Shown: positions 7,855 through 17,397 of the stretch, one piece after another
How the letters are laid out: the number at the start of each line of letters is the position of its first letter
Position numbering within the stretch: the first letter of the stretch is position 1
From: an uncultured Lachnospiraceae bacterium
GTDB lineage: Bacteria; Bacillota; Clostridia; Lachnospirales; Lachnospiraceae
Assembly (NCBI GenBank): GCA_910583615.1
Contig: CAJTXP010000034.1
Span: forward strand, 1 to 44,522
Direction: 5' to 3'
Length of the DNA: 44,522 nucleotides
Program-made: the position numbers and the translations under genes
Notes under the pieces: generated by a model
Told to the model about the DNA's origin: nothing
Databases searched by the model: none
What the model saw: the letters and a program-made list of their open reading frames with translations, nothing else

Positions 7855-7877
7855 GAAAAGGGGGTGTTCCCCTTTTC
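7855..7877 (-). terminator. Terminator after the M56 gene
   Basis: On the minus strand GAAAAGGGG and CCCCTTTTC form a 9-bp stem with a 5-nt loop seven nt after the M56 stop codon, followed by TTAT. The U tract is short, so efficiency is uncertain. It separates the BlaI/M56 pair from the contractile operon. Confidence 0.55.
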
Positions 7878-7883
7878 TCATTA

Positions 7884-9287
7884 TTAGTAAATCACGCTTC
7901 CTTCCACATCCATGGATTGACTACTGCGGTTTTCCACATATGCAGAATAAGATCCCGATGTTTTTATCGTAAATGTATGCGTTAGATCTCCTTCTCCCTC
8001 AATCCATGTATATGTATTCGTGTCATTATTTTTAATTCCAATTCGATAAGTAATATTTTTATCACTGCATTTTGCACTGATTATAATTGTATCCCCTTTC
8101 GACATTTGAACCGTATTAAGTATCAATCTGGTTTTTTTACTGACAGTTTCAACAAAAACGCTGGATCTTTTATTCGTATTTCCCGTATCCGACGCATAGA
8201 TTTCCGTCACACTGCCGTCATCCATCCCATGTTCTTCCAGGGATTCATCTCCCCAGTTCTGCGGCTCATCTTCTATCTCCGTCTCCCCTGCATGCAGCCA
8301 CGTCTCCTGCAGTTTCGCCCCTGCAGAAGCAAACGCCACAGAAGGAATCAGCGAGATTCCCAGCAGGCAGGCGCACCCCGCCGCGATCACCCTGTTCTTT
8401 GTACGTTCGAATTCCTTTACCTTTACCATAATTTCAATCCTCCTGATCAAATCATTTTTCTTTTCTGCGAATGCGCTTGTCTGGGGCAGATACAGATCCG
8501 GATCTGCCTGAGCAGCCAGCAGCACGGTATATTCTTTTTTGGTATACCAGGGCTTCTCCATGGAAGAGCGCAGGTCGCATACGGTCTCCTGATAACGGAC
8601 CAGATCCCGGAACTGCCTGTATACCACAGGATTAAACCAGTGCACGCACATCATGGCCACTCCAAACATCCGCCAGCGCAGATCCCCGAATATGATATGG
8701 TTTACCTCATGCTCCAGAACCATCCGCAGTTCTTTCTCCGTATACGTTTTATCCGGCAAAAGAATCATATGTTTTCCGCCTCTGCGGACGGAAACCGGCG
8801 AACAAAGCGTCCGGTTCTCATACAGGAAAAGCCGCGCGTTGGGAAACCGCTCCTGATATTCCAGGAAAACCTTCCGGCTGTCTTTGCAGCAGACCTCCCG
8901 GTTCTCTCTCATTCTCCTGTACAGCGCCGTACTTCTGCTGATATACCGATACAGGAATATCAGCACGCCTCCGGCCCACAGAATCCCCAGCGCCCCGAAA
9001 AAGGGATACATCCCCGGAACCATCCCTGAAACAAATTCGCCTTTTATCACATAGTACCCTTTCAAGGGGCGGAATCCAAATCGGGACAGATATACATACG
9101 CAAACGTAACCGGAACCGCATACAGAAGAAGCGCCGCCTTCCGAACCGCCAGCGCAAAGAAATAATCGTTTTCTCCCCAAAGTCTTTTCCTGCACATAAT
9201 CACCGCCCAGGCCAGACTCCCGGCAGCGCTCTCAAACAGCAGGCAGGATAAAAACAGTCTGATCCACAGCATTTTAATCCATATCAT
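7884..9287 (-). CDS. BlaR1-like M56 family membrane metallopeptidase sensor
   Basis: 467 aa. The N-terminal half has three or four membrane segments (about residues 5-30, 48-70, 90-112) and then the M56 gluzincin core with zinc motif HEVNH (LEHEVNHIIFGDLRWR) and downstream glutamate/aspartate residues in RYQETVCDLRS. A further membrane segment (about 305-325) leads to an extracellular C-terminal region of some 140 residues. In BlaR1/MecR1 that region is a penicillin-binding domain with STxK and KTG motifs; here it is short, Ser/Thr/Asn-rich and beta-like, with none of those motifs. The start ATG has AGGAGG inside the end of blaI, giving a 14-nt overlap. It probably senses an envelope signal and cleaves or inactivates the BlaI partner; the ligand is not a beta-lactam as far as the sequence shows. 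Confidence 0.85.
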   Translation of the reverse strand: MIWIKMLWIRLFLSCLLFESAAGSLAWAVIMCRKRLWGENDYFFALAVRKAALLLYAVPVTFAYVYLSRFGFRPLKGYYVIKGEFVSGMVPGMYPFFGALGILWAGGVLIFLYRYISRSTALYRRMRENREVCCKDSRKVFLEYQERFPNARLFLYENRTLCSPVSVRRGGKHMILLPDKTYTEKELRMVLEHEVNHIIFGDLRWRMFGVAMMCVHWFNPVVYRQFRDLVRYQETVCDLRSSMEKPWYTKKEYTVLLAAQADPDLYLPQTSAFAEKKNDLIRRIEIMVKVKEFERTKNRVIAAGCACLLGISLIPSVAFASAGAKLQETWLHAGETEIEDEPQNWGDESLEEHGMDDGSVTEIYASDTGNTNKRSSVFVETVSKKTRLILNTVQMSKGDTIIISAKCSDKNITYRIGIKNNDTNTYTWIEGEGDLTHTFTIKTSGSYSAYVENRSSQSMDVEGSVIY

Positions 9288-9648
9288 CCAGAAGCCTCCT
9301 GATCCGTTCTTTTTCTTCTTCCGTCAGGCGGGTCACCTTTGCGAAAGAGGCGACCAGCCCGTCCAGACTCCCGTCTCCCCAGAAAGTAATCTGCCGTTCA
9401 AATTCCATTTTTCGGTAAGCATCCTCCATAACCAGCGGATAATAGTAAAAGCTTCTGCCCTTCCGCTCCATATCCAGATATCCTTTTTTCACCATTCTCC
9501 CCAAAAATGTCGAAATCGTCTGCACTTTCCACTTTTTACCGTATTTTTGATTGGTCCGCACCATGATCTCCTGTACCGAAAGCGGTTCCTCGCTCTCCCA
9601 GACCGTCTTCATCACAAGGAGCTCACTGTCTGTCAACCAGTCGTTCAT
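9274..9648 (-). CDS. BlaI/MecI-family transcriptional repressor
   Basis: 124 aa, the usual family length. The winged helix-turn-helix occupies about residues 4-75 (LTDSELLVMKTVW, QEIMVRTN, VQTISTFLGRMVKKGYL), followed by the C-terminal dimerisation helices (FERQITFWGDGSL, LTEEEKERIRRLLDDM). BlaI proteins are dimers that repress their operon and are removed by proteolysis triggered by the membrane M56 partner, encoded by the overlapping next gene. The start is the ATG preceded by AAGGGGAAATGAG; an upstream in-frame ATG lies inside AT-rich promoter DNA. The AT-rich stretch at 9665-9715 holds the likely promoter and operator, but I could not define a convincing TACA-N-TGTA dyad. Confidence 0.88.
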   Translation of the reverse strand: MNDWLTDSELLVMKTVWESEEPLSVQEIMVRTNQKYGKKWKVQTISTFLGRMVKKGYLDMERKGRSFYYYPLVMEDAYRKMEFERQITFWGDGSLDGLVASFAKVTRLTEEEKERIRRLLDDMD

Positions 9649-9718
9649 CTCATTTCCCCTTTCGTAATAATTATAATTATTTTTATAGTTCAATTGTATT
9701 TGTAGTTATTTTAACGTA

Positions 9719-11056
9719 TCATACAAATTTTTGCAATACTTTTTTATTTTTTTGTATGTTGTGCATGTTGGACAGCACAAGCAGGACAATAAACTCGTTT
9801 TCTTCTTCTGTAATGTCAAGCAGCCCCTGATACTGCTCCGCCAGTTCGCTCACATTTTTCAGTCCGAAGCCGTGCTTTCTCTGATCCTTCTTTGTAGTCT
9901 GAAAAACCGTTCGTTTCTTTACCGTCCTCCGGGGACAGCTGTTTGTGATCTTTATGATCAGCATGTTTGCATTCTCCATGCGCAGATCAATCGAAACATA
10001 TCCGTTTTCACAGATTTCCGCAGCCTCCAGCGCATTGTCGATCAGATTTCCAAAGATGCGGATCTTGTCTGTTTCGCGCAGAAATTCAAGTTCTACGCCC
10101 GGCTGTATCATTACCTCATACCGGATTCCTTTCCCCTTTGCCCTTTCTGCACGTTCCATCAGGACCGCATTTACGATGGGGTCTCTCAGGTAGATTTCTG
10201 TATCCAGCCTGTCTTTTCTGTCCAGAAACCGGGAAGCTTCTATAGACAGTTCTTTCAGCGCGCCTGTATTTTCAGTTTCCGAGAACTGCCGGATCGTCTG
10301 TACGATATGGCGCGCTTCGTGAAGATAATCCGCATATTCCCGATTCAGCTTTTCCATCTTCAGATAATGGCTGTGTTCCAGCACTGTTTTTAACTGTACC
10401 AGCTCTTTTTCTTTCAAAGAATGTTCCGCTTCCAGCAGCCGGTCAACCAGAGAAAAATCCACAATGCTGCTGAGCACGCTCAAAATCCCGCCCAGAAAGA
10501 TACAGATCTGATCAAATGGCTGCTGCTGGCCCTGAATCAGGAACCCGTTCAGCAGAAGCAGAATCGATACCGGCTGAACAAACAGACTCTTCACCTTTGA
10601 TCCTCCAACATGCTCGGACAAATAATGTCTCTTCTTTTGAAGAATCTGTACCACCACGAATTCGACCAGTTTTTCCATCAGAAGCACGCTGACTCTTCGT
10701 ACTTCCGTTGTCCGGGTGTCTATCCCCAGCACTCCATACAAAAACAGAAAGATAAACTCTATGATCGACATAAGCACTACAAAAAATATGAGGTAGGAAA
10801 CAGTATCCTTCCATCCGGCCCGGAAAACAAGCCAGATATACAGTTCACAAACGCACAGCGCGCAGATCATATTCACGCCGGGAAGCTGAAGGCTGTTCAC
10901 TGCATACAAAATGGCTGCACATCCTGCCGTAAACATCACCCGGACACAGATTCGCTCCTCGTATGCCGAAAATATATCTTTCAGAAAATAAAAAAGGAGA
11001 TAGATCTCAAACACGCAGCTTAGATACATGACACATTCACAGACAAACAATTCCAT
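9719..11056 (-). CDS. AgrC-like GHKL sensor histidine kinase
   Basis: 445 aa. Six or so hydrophobic segments fill residues 5-215, then a coiled-coil helix (LLEAEHSLKEKELVQLK) leads to the phosphoacceptor motif YLHEARHIVQTI, the N box GNLIDNALEAAE and the G box KKDQRKHGFGLKNV. This layout is the HPK10/AgrC class that senses extracellular peptides. The start ATG is 7 nt downstream of the LytTR gene with GGAGGGGATAGG upstream. It pairs with that regulator. No AgrB protease or AgrD-like peptide gene is seen nearby, so the signal is unknown. GHKL kinases without a clear peptide gene are common in Lachnospiraceae. Confidence 0.88.
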   Translation of the reverse strand: MELFVCECVMYLSCVFEIYLLFYFLKDIFSAYEERICVRVMFTAGCAAILYAVNSLQLPGVNMICALCVCELYIWLVFRAGWKDTVSYLIFFVVLMSIIEFIFLFLYGVLGIDTRTTEVRRVSVLLMEKLVEFVVVQILQKKRHYLSEHVGGSKVKSLFVQPVSILLLLNGFLIQGQQQPFDQICIFLGGILSVLSSIVDFSLVDRLLEAEHSLKEKELVQLKTVLEHSHYLKMEKLNREYADYLHEARHIVQTIRQFSETENTGALKELSIEASRFLDRKDRLDTEIYLRDPIVNAVLMERAERAKGKGIRYEVMIQPGVELEFLRETDKIRIFGNLIDNALEAAEICENGYVSIDLRMENANMLIIKITNSCPRRTVKKRTVFQTTKKDQRKHGFGLKNVSELAEQYQGLLDITEEENEFIVLLVLSNMHNIQKNKKVLQKFV

Positions 11057-11063
11057 CCTTTTC

Positions 11064-11819
11064 CTATCCCCTCCAGTATCTGCCGCACCGGCTGTCAAAT
11101 TCCTTCTTCCTGCTTCTCGCAATATTCAGTATCGTTCCGTCCTCCAGCCGAACGGTATCTTTCGTTATAGATGCAACATAATGGATATTGATAATATAAC
11201 TCTTCTTTCCATATGCGAAGCCGTATTCTTCCAGCTTCGCATAATGTTCATTCAGCTTCATCGTACTTCTCAGGGTAAATTCCTTTCGCTCTTTTGGCGC
11301 CTGTTCCGGACCGCAGATTTCGGACGCCTTTTCTTTTGTCAGATAAATGTCCGTTCCTTTATCCCTGATTGCAATATACAGAATATCTTCCGTTTTCAAT
11401 ACATATTGTTTTTCTTTATCGAACGCCAGAATATGCGGTATGCGTTTTCTTCTCTTTGCCTCCTTCATCACCTTTTGAATGCCGGCCTTTAAATCTTCCG
11501 TTCCCCTGTCCTTCATCAGATATTGACAAGGGCGCACGTTTGCAATACAGCTGGCGGGATAATCATACGCCGTATAAAAGACGAGCAGGGCATTCTCATC
11601 ATTTTGCTGTAAATATACGGCTGTATCTATGCCCTCCTGCTCTTTGTCCATCCTGATATCCAGAAACACAACGTCATATTCCCGTCTCTGCTCCAGCAGT
11701 GCCTGTCCATTCGGAAATTCGTCCATGCACACATCTGCAGAAGGTCCGATGCATTCCCGAATCAGATCTGCCAGTTTTTTTCTGTCTGAAGCACAATCAT
11801 CACATATTGCAATCTTCAT
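11064..11819 (-). CDS. LytTR-family response regulator
   Basis: 251 aa. The receiver domain spans residues 1-125 with acidic pocket CDDC, phosphoacceptor in VVFLDIRM and lysine in YLMKD. The LytTR DNA-binding domain covers about 140-250 (VLKTEDILYIAIRDKGTDIYL, FTLRSTMKLNEHYAKLEEYGFAYGKKSYIINIHYVASITKD in sense, seen as short strands). LytTR regulators bind paired 9-bp direct repeats. Start chosen at the ATG with AAAGGAGATAAAC upstream; a 32-residue extension in the same frame has no site. It is 7 nt from the GHKL kinase gene downstream and transcribed from its own upstream promoter. Likely targets are unknown. Confidence 0.88.
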   Translation of the reverse strand: MKIAICDDCASDRKKLADLIRECIGPSADVCMDEFPNGQALLEQRREYDVVFLDIRMDKEQEGIDTAVYLQQNDENALLVFYTAYDYPASCIANVRPCQYLMKDRGTEDLKAGIQKVMKEAKRRKRIPHILAFDKEKQYVLKTEDILYIAIRDKGTDIYLTKEKASEICGPEQAPKERKEFTLRSTMKLNEHYAKLEEYGFAYGKKSYIINIHYVASITKDTVRLEDGTILNIARSRKKEFDSRCGRYWRG

Positions 11820-11914
11820 GTTTATCTCCTTTGACCGTATTCTGTCACCGGCAAATCCTGCCGCTGATCTTCCTGACTCTGCAATTCTCTGTCCATTGCT
11901 CTGTCTTCGTTTCA

Positions 11915-11944
11915 ATCATATCACACCAACCATCAATACATGAA
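11915..11944 (-). promoter_or_regulatory. Probable promoter of the LytTR/GHKL operon
   Basis: Minus-strand TTCATG (11939-11944), 18-nt spacer and TATGAT (11915-11920) with a TG two bases before the -10, about 95 nt upstream of the regulator start. The remaining stretch to 12002 shows nothing else that I recognise. Confidence 0.4.
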
Positions 11945-12002
11945 AAGGAGGATGAATTCAATACAGGGCGATAAGAGATTTTAAAATCACATTTGATCTC
12001 TT

Positions 12003-12213
12003 GTTACTTTTCACGGATTGGGGGACTGCGTCCTGGGCCTCTGTGCTCTGCAGCGCTGTGTGGACTGGAGCGGACAGCGGAGTCGTTTTGTCCGTCACAG
12101 GCGAACAAACCTGTCCGAATGAGACGGACAAAACGGCTTCGGTGTCCGATACACTCCATACGAGCGCAGAGCACAGAGGCCCAGGGCGCAGCCCCCACCC
12201 TGTGAAAAGTAAC
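12003..12213. repeat. 211-bp nested palindromic intergenic repeat
   Basis: The ends are GTTACTTTTCAC (12003-12014) and its exact complement GTGAAAAGTAAC (12202-12213). Inside, a perfect 20-bp arm lies at 12032-12051 and 12166-12185. A second stem is CGTTTTGTCCGTC (12084-12096) with GACGGACAAAACG (12123-12135), and a third is ACAGG/CCTGT around a short loop. The whole can fold into one long branched hairpin. It fills most of the 405-nt gap between the LytTR gene and the 1717-aa gene and is not coding. A shortened relative lies at 31573-31649, so it is a dispersed family, perhaps a MITE-like or REP-like element. Confidence 0.8.
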
Positions 12214-12224
12214 GATCTCTTTGA

Positions 12225-15200
12225 CTACCGAATCTGATTCAGTATCCCCGGGTCCTTGATCTTCGTATCCTCTGCGAACAGCAGGATCTTGGACATGATT
12301 TCCGCGGTTTTGGGGTCCTCGTCCACAAAGGGCAGGAAGATCCTTCCTCTGTGCTGGGAATGAACCGGAACCACGTACAGCATGGCATTACCCATCTGAT
12401 GCACGACGCCGCTTCCCAGATGCACCGTATATTCGCCCAGCTTTCCTTTGATGACTGCAAAGTTGCCCTCAACCTTCACATTTTTGATCCGGAACAGCGC
12501 AAGGTTGCATTCCACAAGGGCGCGGCGCATCTCGATGGTGGAATGGCTCGCCTCCGGATCGACGCCGCCTGCGTGGGCCACGCTGACCGCCAGGTCCACA
12601 TCCCGCATGACCTCGCTGTAGATGACATCCGGAATCTCCTTGATCTTCATCGTCTTTCCCGTCTTACGGTCCAGAAATACCACCCATTCCAGGGTCGGCG
12701 CTTCGATATCGCCCGGAGAGAACCAGTCCGCCATGGCGTAGATCCGCGCCACGATATTTTCCTTATAATAAATCTTCTGCAGGCCGTCGTCGTAGTCTGC
12801 CACCCAGCGGCGTCCGCGAAGCGCGCCGACGGTCTTCTGCGGCTGGATCTGATTGCCGGAAAAGAGCATGGACTCTCCCTTTTCCAGCTCCTCCGACAGC
12901 TTCACATAGAATTCGCGGAATACCTGTTTAAACGGCTGCTTCAGCTGCTTTTCAAACAGAAGCTTCTGGTATTCGCTCCAGTGCCCTTCCCGGTAAAGGT
13001 CGACCGGATGTGCGATCAGAAGCGCATCCTCTGATCTTACAGGTGTAAGTTTTCCCTGATAATCCACAATACCGTCTTCCGTCAGAAAGCCCAGACAGGG
13101 CGGCTTTGCCTGATCTTCCTGTACAGGCATGACGATCAGCGGCTTCAGGATCGGAGCGGCAACCGGATTTTTGAAAAGGTCCAGAAGCTCCCATACCTCG
13201 AACGCGGTCCGGTCCTCCATGGCCTGCTCCAGCATCTGCCGGGTCCTGCTGTACTGATCCTTCAGGGCTTTGTTCATTTCCTGCATGTTCAGTACCTGTT
13301 CGTTCTTTTTCAGTCTGGCAGGAACGGATTTCAACGCCTTGCCGTCCTTACGGCATTGCAGGGCGCTCTTTCCGTTTTCATCTACGGCAATCATCAGTTC
13401 CACGCCGTCCGCACCGTCCACGGGCTGCCACGTAAAGCAGGAGGAAGCGTTTTCCACCAGTTTGCTTTCCATGCGCAGGACGAGGCGCGTCACATCCGTA
13501 AAACCGGCGTTCACGCTTAAGTTCCGCAGGGCAAGCTCCACCGCGCGTCCCTCGCTGGCGCGCCGCTGGGCGCCGAACTGCCGGCTCTCCTTCTTATATT
13601 TCTGGATAAACTGATAGCGGTCCAGCATCTCATTTTCCCGTTCTTCCTTTTCAGAAGGCAGCGGAAGAAGGCCAAGGCTCATCAAAAGGTCCTTGTTGCG
13701 TTTTTCACTGATTTCCGTCTTTAATTCCTCTTTGTCTTTTTTGCCAAGCGCCGCATCGGCATACTTTCTGGCCCTTCCATGGGCGGCCCCGGTGGAAGAA
13801 TATTTGGCGGCGTCATAGAGAAGCTTGAAAATCTTCTCCCCCACCTTTTCATAGGATTCAAAAAACCAGTTCAGGTCAAACGCGCCGTCATGCAGCTCCT
13901 CCGGGGAAAGGGGCGTGTATCTGGCGATGACCGACGTCATATGGTCATCAAAATGCTCACTGGTATGGGCCATAAAATAATAGCAGGCGCCGGAAAAACC
14001 AGGAACCGCAAAATACTCCTCCAGCATGGGAATCCACTGTTCCGCATACATGACCAGCTCCGCCAGGCGCTTTTTCGTAATATCCGTCCCTTTCAGCGCT
14101 TTCGCCAGATCGGCGGCCGTCTCCTCCTCCTTCGGCATACTGACTTTCAGCAGATGGCTCAATACCCTTCTTTTCTCCGTGGCAGAAGCATAATAGCTGT
14201 AGCCCCGTGAAAGGGGCTCTTTTCCAAGGGCCGTCAGAATCTGGATCATGTAATCAATTCCATAGATCACCTTGATATTGCTGATCCATTCGGAAAACGG
14301 AGTGGGCTGCTCGCCCCGCTTCAACTCCACCTCCAGCACCTTCGGCACGATCTCCCGGTACAGCTCGTGGGCCAGCTCCATGGCGGGCATCTCCGCTCCA
14401 ATCTGGTCAAACCGGAACTTCCCGTCCACCGGCGCGATGGCGTTGTATCCGAAAAATGCGTTCAGCGCGCCGATCCGGGCTTTTTTAGAGGAAACAGGCC
14501 CTTTCTGTTCCACAATACTGACCGGCTCCAACAGAGCGCCCGGACTGGAAAAATCAAAGACCGCTTTATAGAAGAGATCCTTGTCCCAGATGCCGCGGAC
14601 ATAGCACTGGACATAATCCGCCAGAAACAGATACCTGTCATACTGGCTCTGATGGGGCGCGAGCTGCTCCCGTTTTTTCTGTTCCAGGTAATACTGCTGC
14701 AGGCGGAAACGCAGGGTAAACGCATTTGCCCAGTCCTTTTCCTCCACTCTGGAAAGCCAGAGGCGCATGCTCCTGAAGATCGGCAGATCGGCGGCCCGCC
14801 TGGTGTAGGTGACGGTCTCGCCGTTCCAACGCTTCTCACTGACCATATAAAAATCATTGGAACTGTCAAGCACAGACAGAAGAGCCGCCGTACCATACAG
14901 CCCGAAACGCGCCTTCAGCGCATCCGGAACGTACTCCTCGAACAGGGTGTCCAGAACCGTGCGTGCCTGTACCCCGTAACGCAGCCCCTGAACCAGATCG
15001 GAAAACGGCGCCTTCTTCGCCGGCTCTTTTCCGAACACACATTCGTATAACGACAGGTTCTGTTCGTAACTTCCCCGGTTGGCCCGGCACTCCTGATACA
15101 GCGCGATTTCCATCAGAAGTTCCGGGGTTTTGATTTCCTTTTGATAAAATTCCTCCCATAGTTCCCGGAACGGGTAGGCGTCCAGCGGCGTGGCGTCCGG

Positions 15201-17378
15201 GTCTTTTCCGATATAACGGCATCGTTCCAGATTGTTTCCCAGCAGTTCATCCGCATCCCATGCCGTCTTATAGGACCGCTCGCGGTTTTCTTCGATCAGG
15301 CTGTTTAACACCTTCAGCACGCGGATGCACTCGCCTTCCCCATAGACAAACAGGGACGACGCCTCCTTTTCATCCACTTCCATGGGCGGCAGGACCCATT
15401 CCTTCTCCACATCATAAAAACCGTAGCCCGGCGTCTGCAGAATGTCCTGCGCCTCGCTGGAATCCCCGGTCAGCTCTTTTAACAGCACCTGTTCCGGGCC
15501 GGTCGCCCCGGTAAAATCTGACAGATACGGCTTGACCAGCGCAAAGTCAGGGGACTGCTCCTTCTTCATCTGCAGCGCAAGATCCAGCGCCCCCAGATGG
15601 CATTCCTCGGATTTTGCAGCCAGAAGCCTTCCGATGGATTCTGCAAGCTGCACGGACGGCTGCTTTTTCAGAAGCGCCAGCGTCCCGGCGCGGCCTTTTT
15701 TATATTTTAAATTCTGCTCAATCTTCCGGTAATCCTCCGGGGCAGGCGCAAGGTCGTCTGCCAGCTTATATGCCGCCCTGCAGGTATCCTCCTCCGGATT
15801 GTGCATCAGGTCGAAGAGAATCTCCCGCCGTACCTTCGAGGCCGGACGGTACAGAAGTACGCGCGCCGCCGTGATGCGGTTCCAGGTCCCGTACCGGCTC
15901 CCCTGTCCGATCGTCGGAATCAACTTTGCCGCCTCATCAAGCAGACAATCTTCCTGCAGCATCCAGGCGATCAGACACATCCGCACCGCAAGATCCGACT
16001 GGGTAAGGCTTACCTCGTGCCATGGAAAAATACAGGGCGAAAGCACAAGCCCTTTTTTCGGAAGCTTTTTCAGGATGCCTTTTAAAATCTCATAGATCTC
16101 TTTCGCTTCTTCCCTGCTGTCAAAAAGTTCGGTCGGCTCCATCTTTTTGGGTTCTGTGACGGCAGCGTCCCGCAGCGAATAATAACTTTTGTTCTCCTCC
16201 TTTATCAGAGACGACAGATGCATTCCGGACAGGTCCATAAAGCCGTTCATAAAACACGCTGCAAGCTCCAGATCGTCCGAACATTCCCGGATCACTTCTT
16301 TTGTAGCCTGCATTTTCAGGCTTTCCTTCTGCAGAGAAGGAATAAAATAAGAAACGGTCATTCTCTGATTTTTCGTTCCGTGCTTTGCCAGACGCTGCAC
16401 GGCCTCCACCGCGTCCTCCGCCCGGTAAAAACCCAGCGCCCACAGCGCGCAGCTGATGGCCACCGAATCGTTGGACGCCAGCTGTTCGTTCCTGAAATTT
16501 TCATCCCTGAGACACCCTCCCATCAGGCGCAGCAGCTTTTCCGAGATCCGATCGACGCTTTTTTCATTGAAAATTCCAATCCAGGTGCTGACTGCCCGTT
16601 TGACGGAAGAATAACGGATCAGATCATGCTCTTCGATCACGGAAAACAGATGCAGAAAAGCCTCCGGCCGCCCGGCATCCATCGTCTCGCATACAGCCTG
16701 CCTGGCCCCCTCCTGCAGCCTCGCCGCAAGCAGGAATTTGCCGAGGATTTCGTAAAGCTCCTGGTTTTTGCCCATGACAATCCCGCGGATCAGCTCATGG
16801 CTGACCATGGAAGTATTTCCCTCCCCCAGCAGGACATCTCTGACCGCCTGTATGGTTTTCTCATTTCCAAGATCGATCTGCGCAGCCAGAATTCCCGCAT
16901 AGGCAAAGAATTCCGTCCTCGCATGGTCCTGCATCTCCGGCTCTGCGCCTCCGGTCAGCAGGTCGGAAAGAGGCGCCCCGTAAAATTTCAGGCGGGTATA
17001 CGCCTGGAACAGCCGGATACTCGCGTCCACAAAGGGCGCGTAGCTCTCCGAGCGCACGCTCCTTCTCTGCCATCCGGCCGTCATCTGGTACTGATTCATC
17101 TGATCCAGCGCATAGTAAAATTCTTCGTGCTGCTCCTTCGGGATACAGGCGCGGATCAGATCCGCAAACCGGTCTTCGTACAGCTCCCGCAGCGTCCGGT
17201 ATGTACCATCCTCCAACTGCTTCCGCATCCAGATACACGTGTCCCTCGGAATATTATGGTAATGGATGGTCGGAAGCAGCGTCCTTGCCTTCTCGGAGAC
17301 GCCTGCCGCGTTTTGCTTTGTCTGCGCGACCCATTCTTCGCTCAATTTTCTTCTTGTCTGGTAAGTAAATTCCGCCAT
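12225..17378 (-). CDS. Giant DUF5724/DUF4132-type protein (MolR/YehI-like), 1717 aa
   Basis: No signal peptide or membrane segment; mostly helical with HEAT-like stretches through residues 1-1000. The C-terminal 250 residues carry the recognisable DUF4132-type block: WVADYDDGLQKIYYK, DWFSPGDIEAPTLEWVVF, a conserved SEVMRDVDLAVSVAH segment, STIEMRRALVECNL and the terminal LGSGVVHQM ... IFLPFVDEDPKTAEIMSKILL. The N-terminal part fits the DUF5724 family that precedes DUF4132. Function of the family is unknown; E. coli YehI is a relative in a locus with a MoxR ATPase and a VWA protein, a pair that exists here at 41.5-44.4 kb. The start ATG has AGGAGG 11 nt upstream and follows the P-loop gene by 19 nt. 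Unusually long for this strand. Confidence 0.72.
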   Translation of the reverse strand: MAEFTYQTRRKLSEEWVAQTKQNAAGVSEKARTLLPTIHYHNIPRDTCIWMRKQLEDGTYRTLRELYEDRFADLIRACIPKEQHEEFYYALDQMNQYQMTAGWQRRSVRSESYAPFVDASIRLFQAYTRLKFYGAPLSDLLTGGAEPEMQDHARTEFFAYAGILAAQIDLGNEKTIQAVRDVLLGEGNTSMVSHELIRGIVMGKNQELYEILGKFLLAARLQEGARQAVCETMDAGRPEAFLHLFSVIEEHDLIRYSSVKRAVSTWIGIFNEKSVDRISEKLLRLMGGCLRDENFRNEQLASNDSVAISCALWALGFYRAEDAVEAVQRLAKHGTKNQRMTVSYFIPSLQKESLKMQATKEVIRECSDDLELAACFMNGFMDLSGMHLSSLIKEENKSYYSLRDAAVTEPKKMEPTELFDSREEAKEIYEILKGILKKLPKKGLVLSPCIFPWHEVSLTQSDLAVRMCLIAWMLQEDCLLDEAAKLIPTIGQGSRYGTWNRITAARVLLYRPASKVRREILFDLMHNPEEDTCRAAYKLADDLAPAPEDYRKIEQNLKYKKGRAGTLALLKKQPSVQLAESIGRLLAAKSEECHLGALDLALQMKKEQSPDFALVKPYLSDFTGATGPEQVLLKELTGDSSEAQDILQTPGYGFYDVEKEWVLPPMEVDEKEASSLFVYGEGECIRVLKVLNSLIEENRERSYKTAWDADELLGNNLERCRYIGKDPDATPLDAYPFRELWEEFYQKEIKTPELLMEIALYQECRANRGSYEQNLSLYECVFGKEPAKKAPFSDLVQGLRYGVQARTVLDTLFEEYVPDALKARFGLYGTAALLSVLDSSNDFYMVSEKRWNGETVTYTRRAADLPIFRSMRLWLSRVEEKDWANAFTLRFRLQQYYLEQKKREQLAPHQSQYDRYLFLADYVQCYVRGIWDKDLFYKAVFDFSSPGALLEPVSIVEQKGPVSSKKARIGALNAFFGYNAIAPVDGKFRFDQIGAEMPAMELAHELYREIVPKVLEVELKRGEQPTPFSEWISNIKVIYGIDYMIQILTALGKEPLSRGYSYYASATEKRRVLSHLLKVSMPKEEETAADLAKALKGTDITKKRLAELVMYAEQWIPMLEEYFAVPGFSGACYYFMAHTSEHFDDHMTSVIARYTPLSPEELHDGAFDLNWFFESYEKVGEKIFKLLYDAAKYSSTGAAHGRARKYADAALGKKDKEELKTEISEKRNKDLLMSLGLLPLPSEKEERENEMLDRYQFIQKYKKESRQFGAQRRASEGRAVELALRNLSVNAGFTDVTRLVLRMESKLVENASSCFTWQPVDGADGVELMIAVDENGKSALQCRKDGKALKSVPARLKKNEQVLNMQEMNKALKDQYSRTRQMLEQAMEDRTAFEVWELLDLFKNPVAAPILKPLIVMPVQEDQAKPPCLGFLTEDGIVDYQGKLTPVRSEDALLIAHPVDLYREGHWSEYQKLLFEKQLKQPFKQVFREFYVKLSEELEKGESMLFSGNQIQPQKTVGALRGRRWVADYDDGLQKIYYKENIVARIYAMADWFSPGDIEAPTLEWVVFLDRKTGKTMKIKEIPDVIYSEVMRDVDLAVSVAHAGGVDPEASHSTIEMRRALVECNLALFRIKNVKVEGNFAVIKGKLGEYTVHLGSGVVHQMGNAMLYVVPVHSQHRGRIFLPFVDEDPKTAEIMSKILLFAEDTKIKDPGILNQIR

Positions 17379-17397
17379 GTTATTGATTTCCTCCTGA

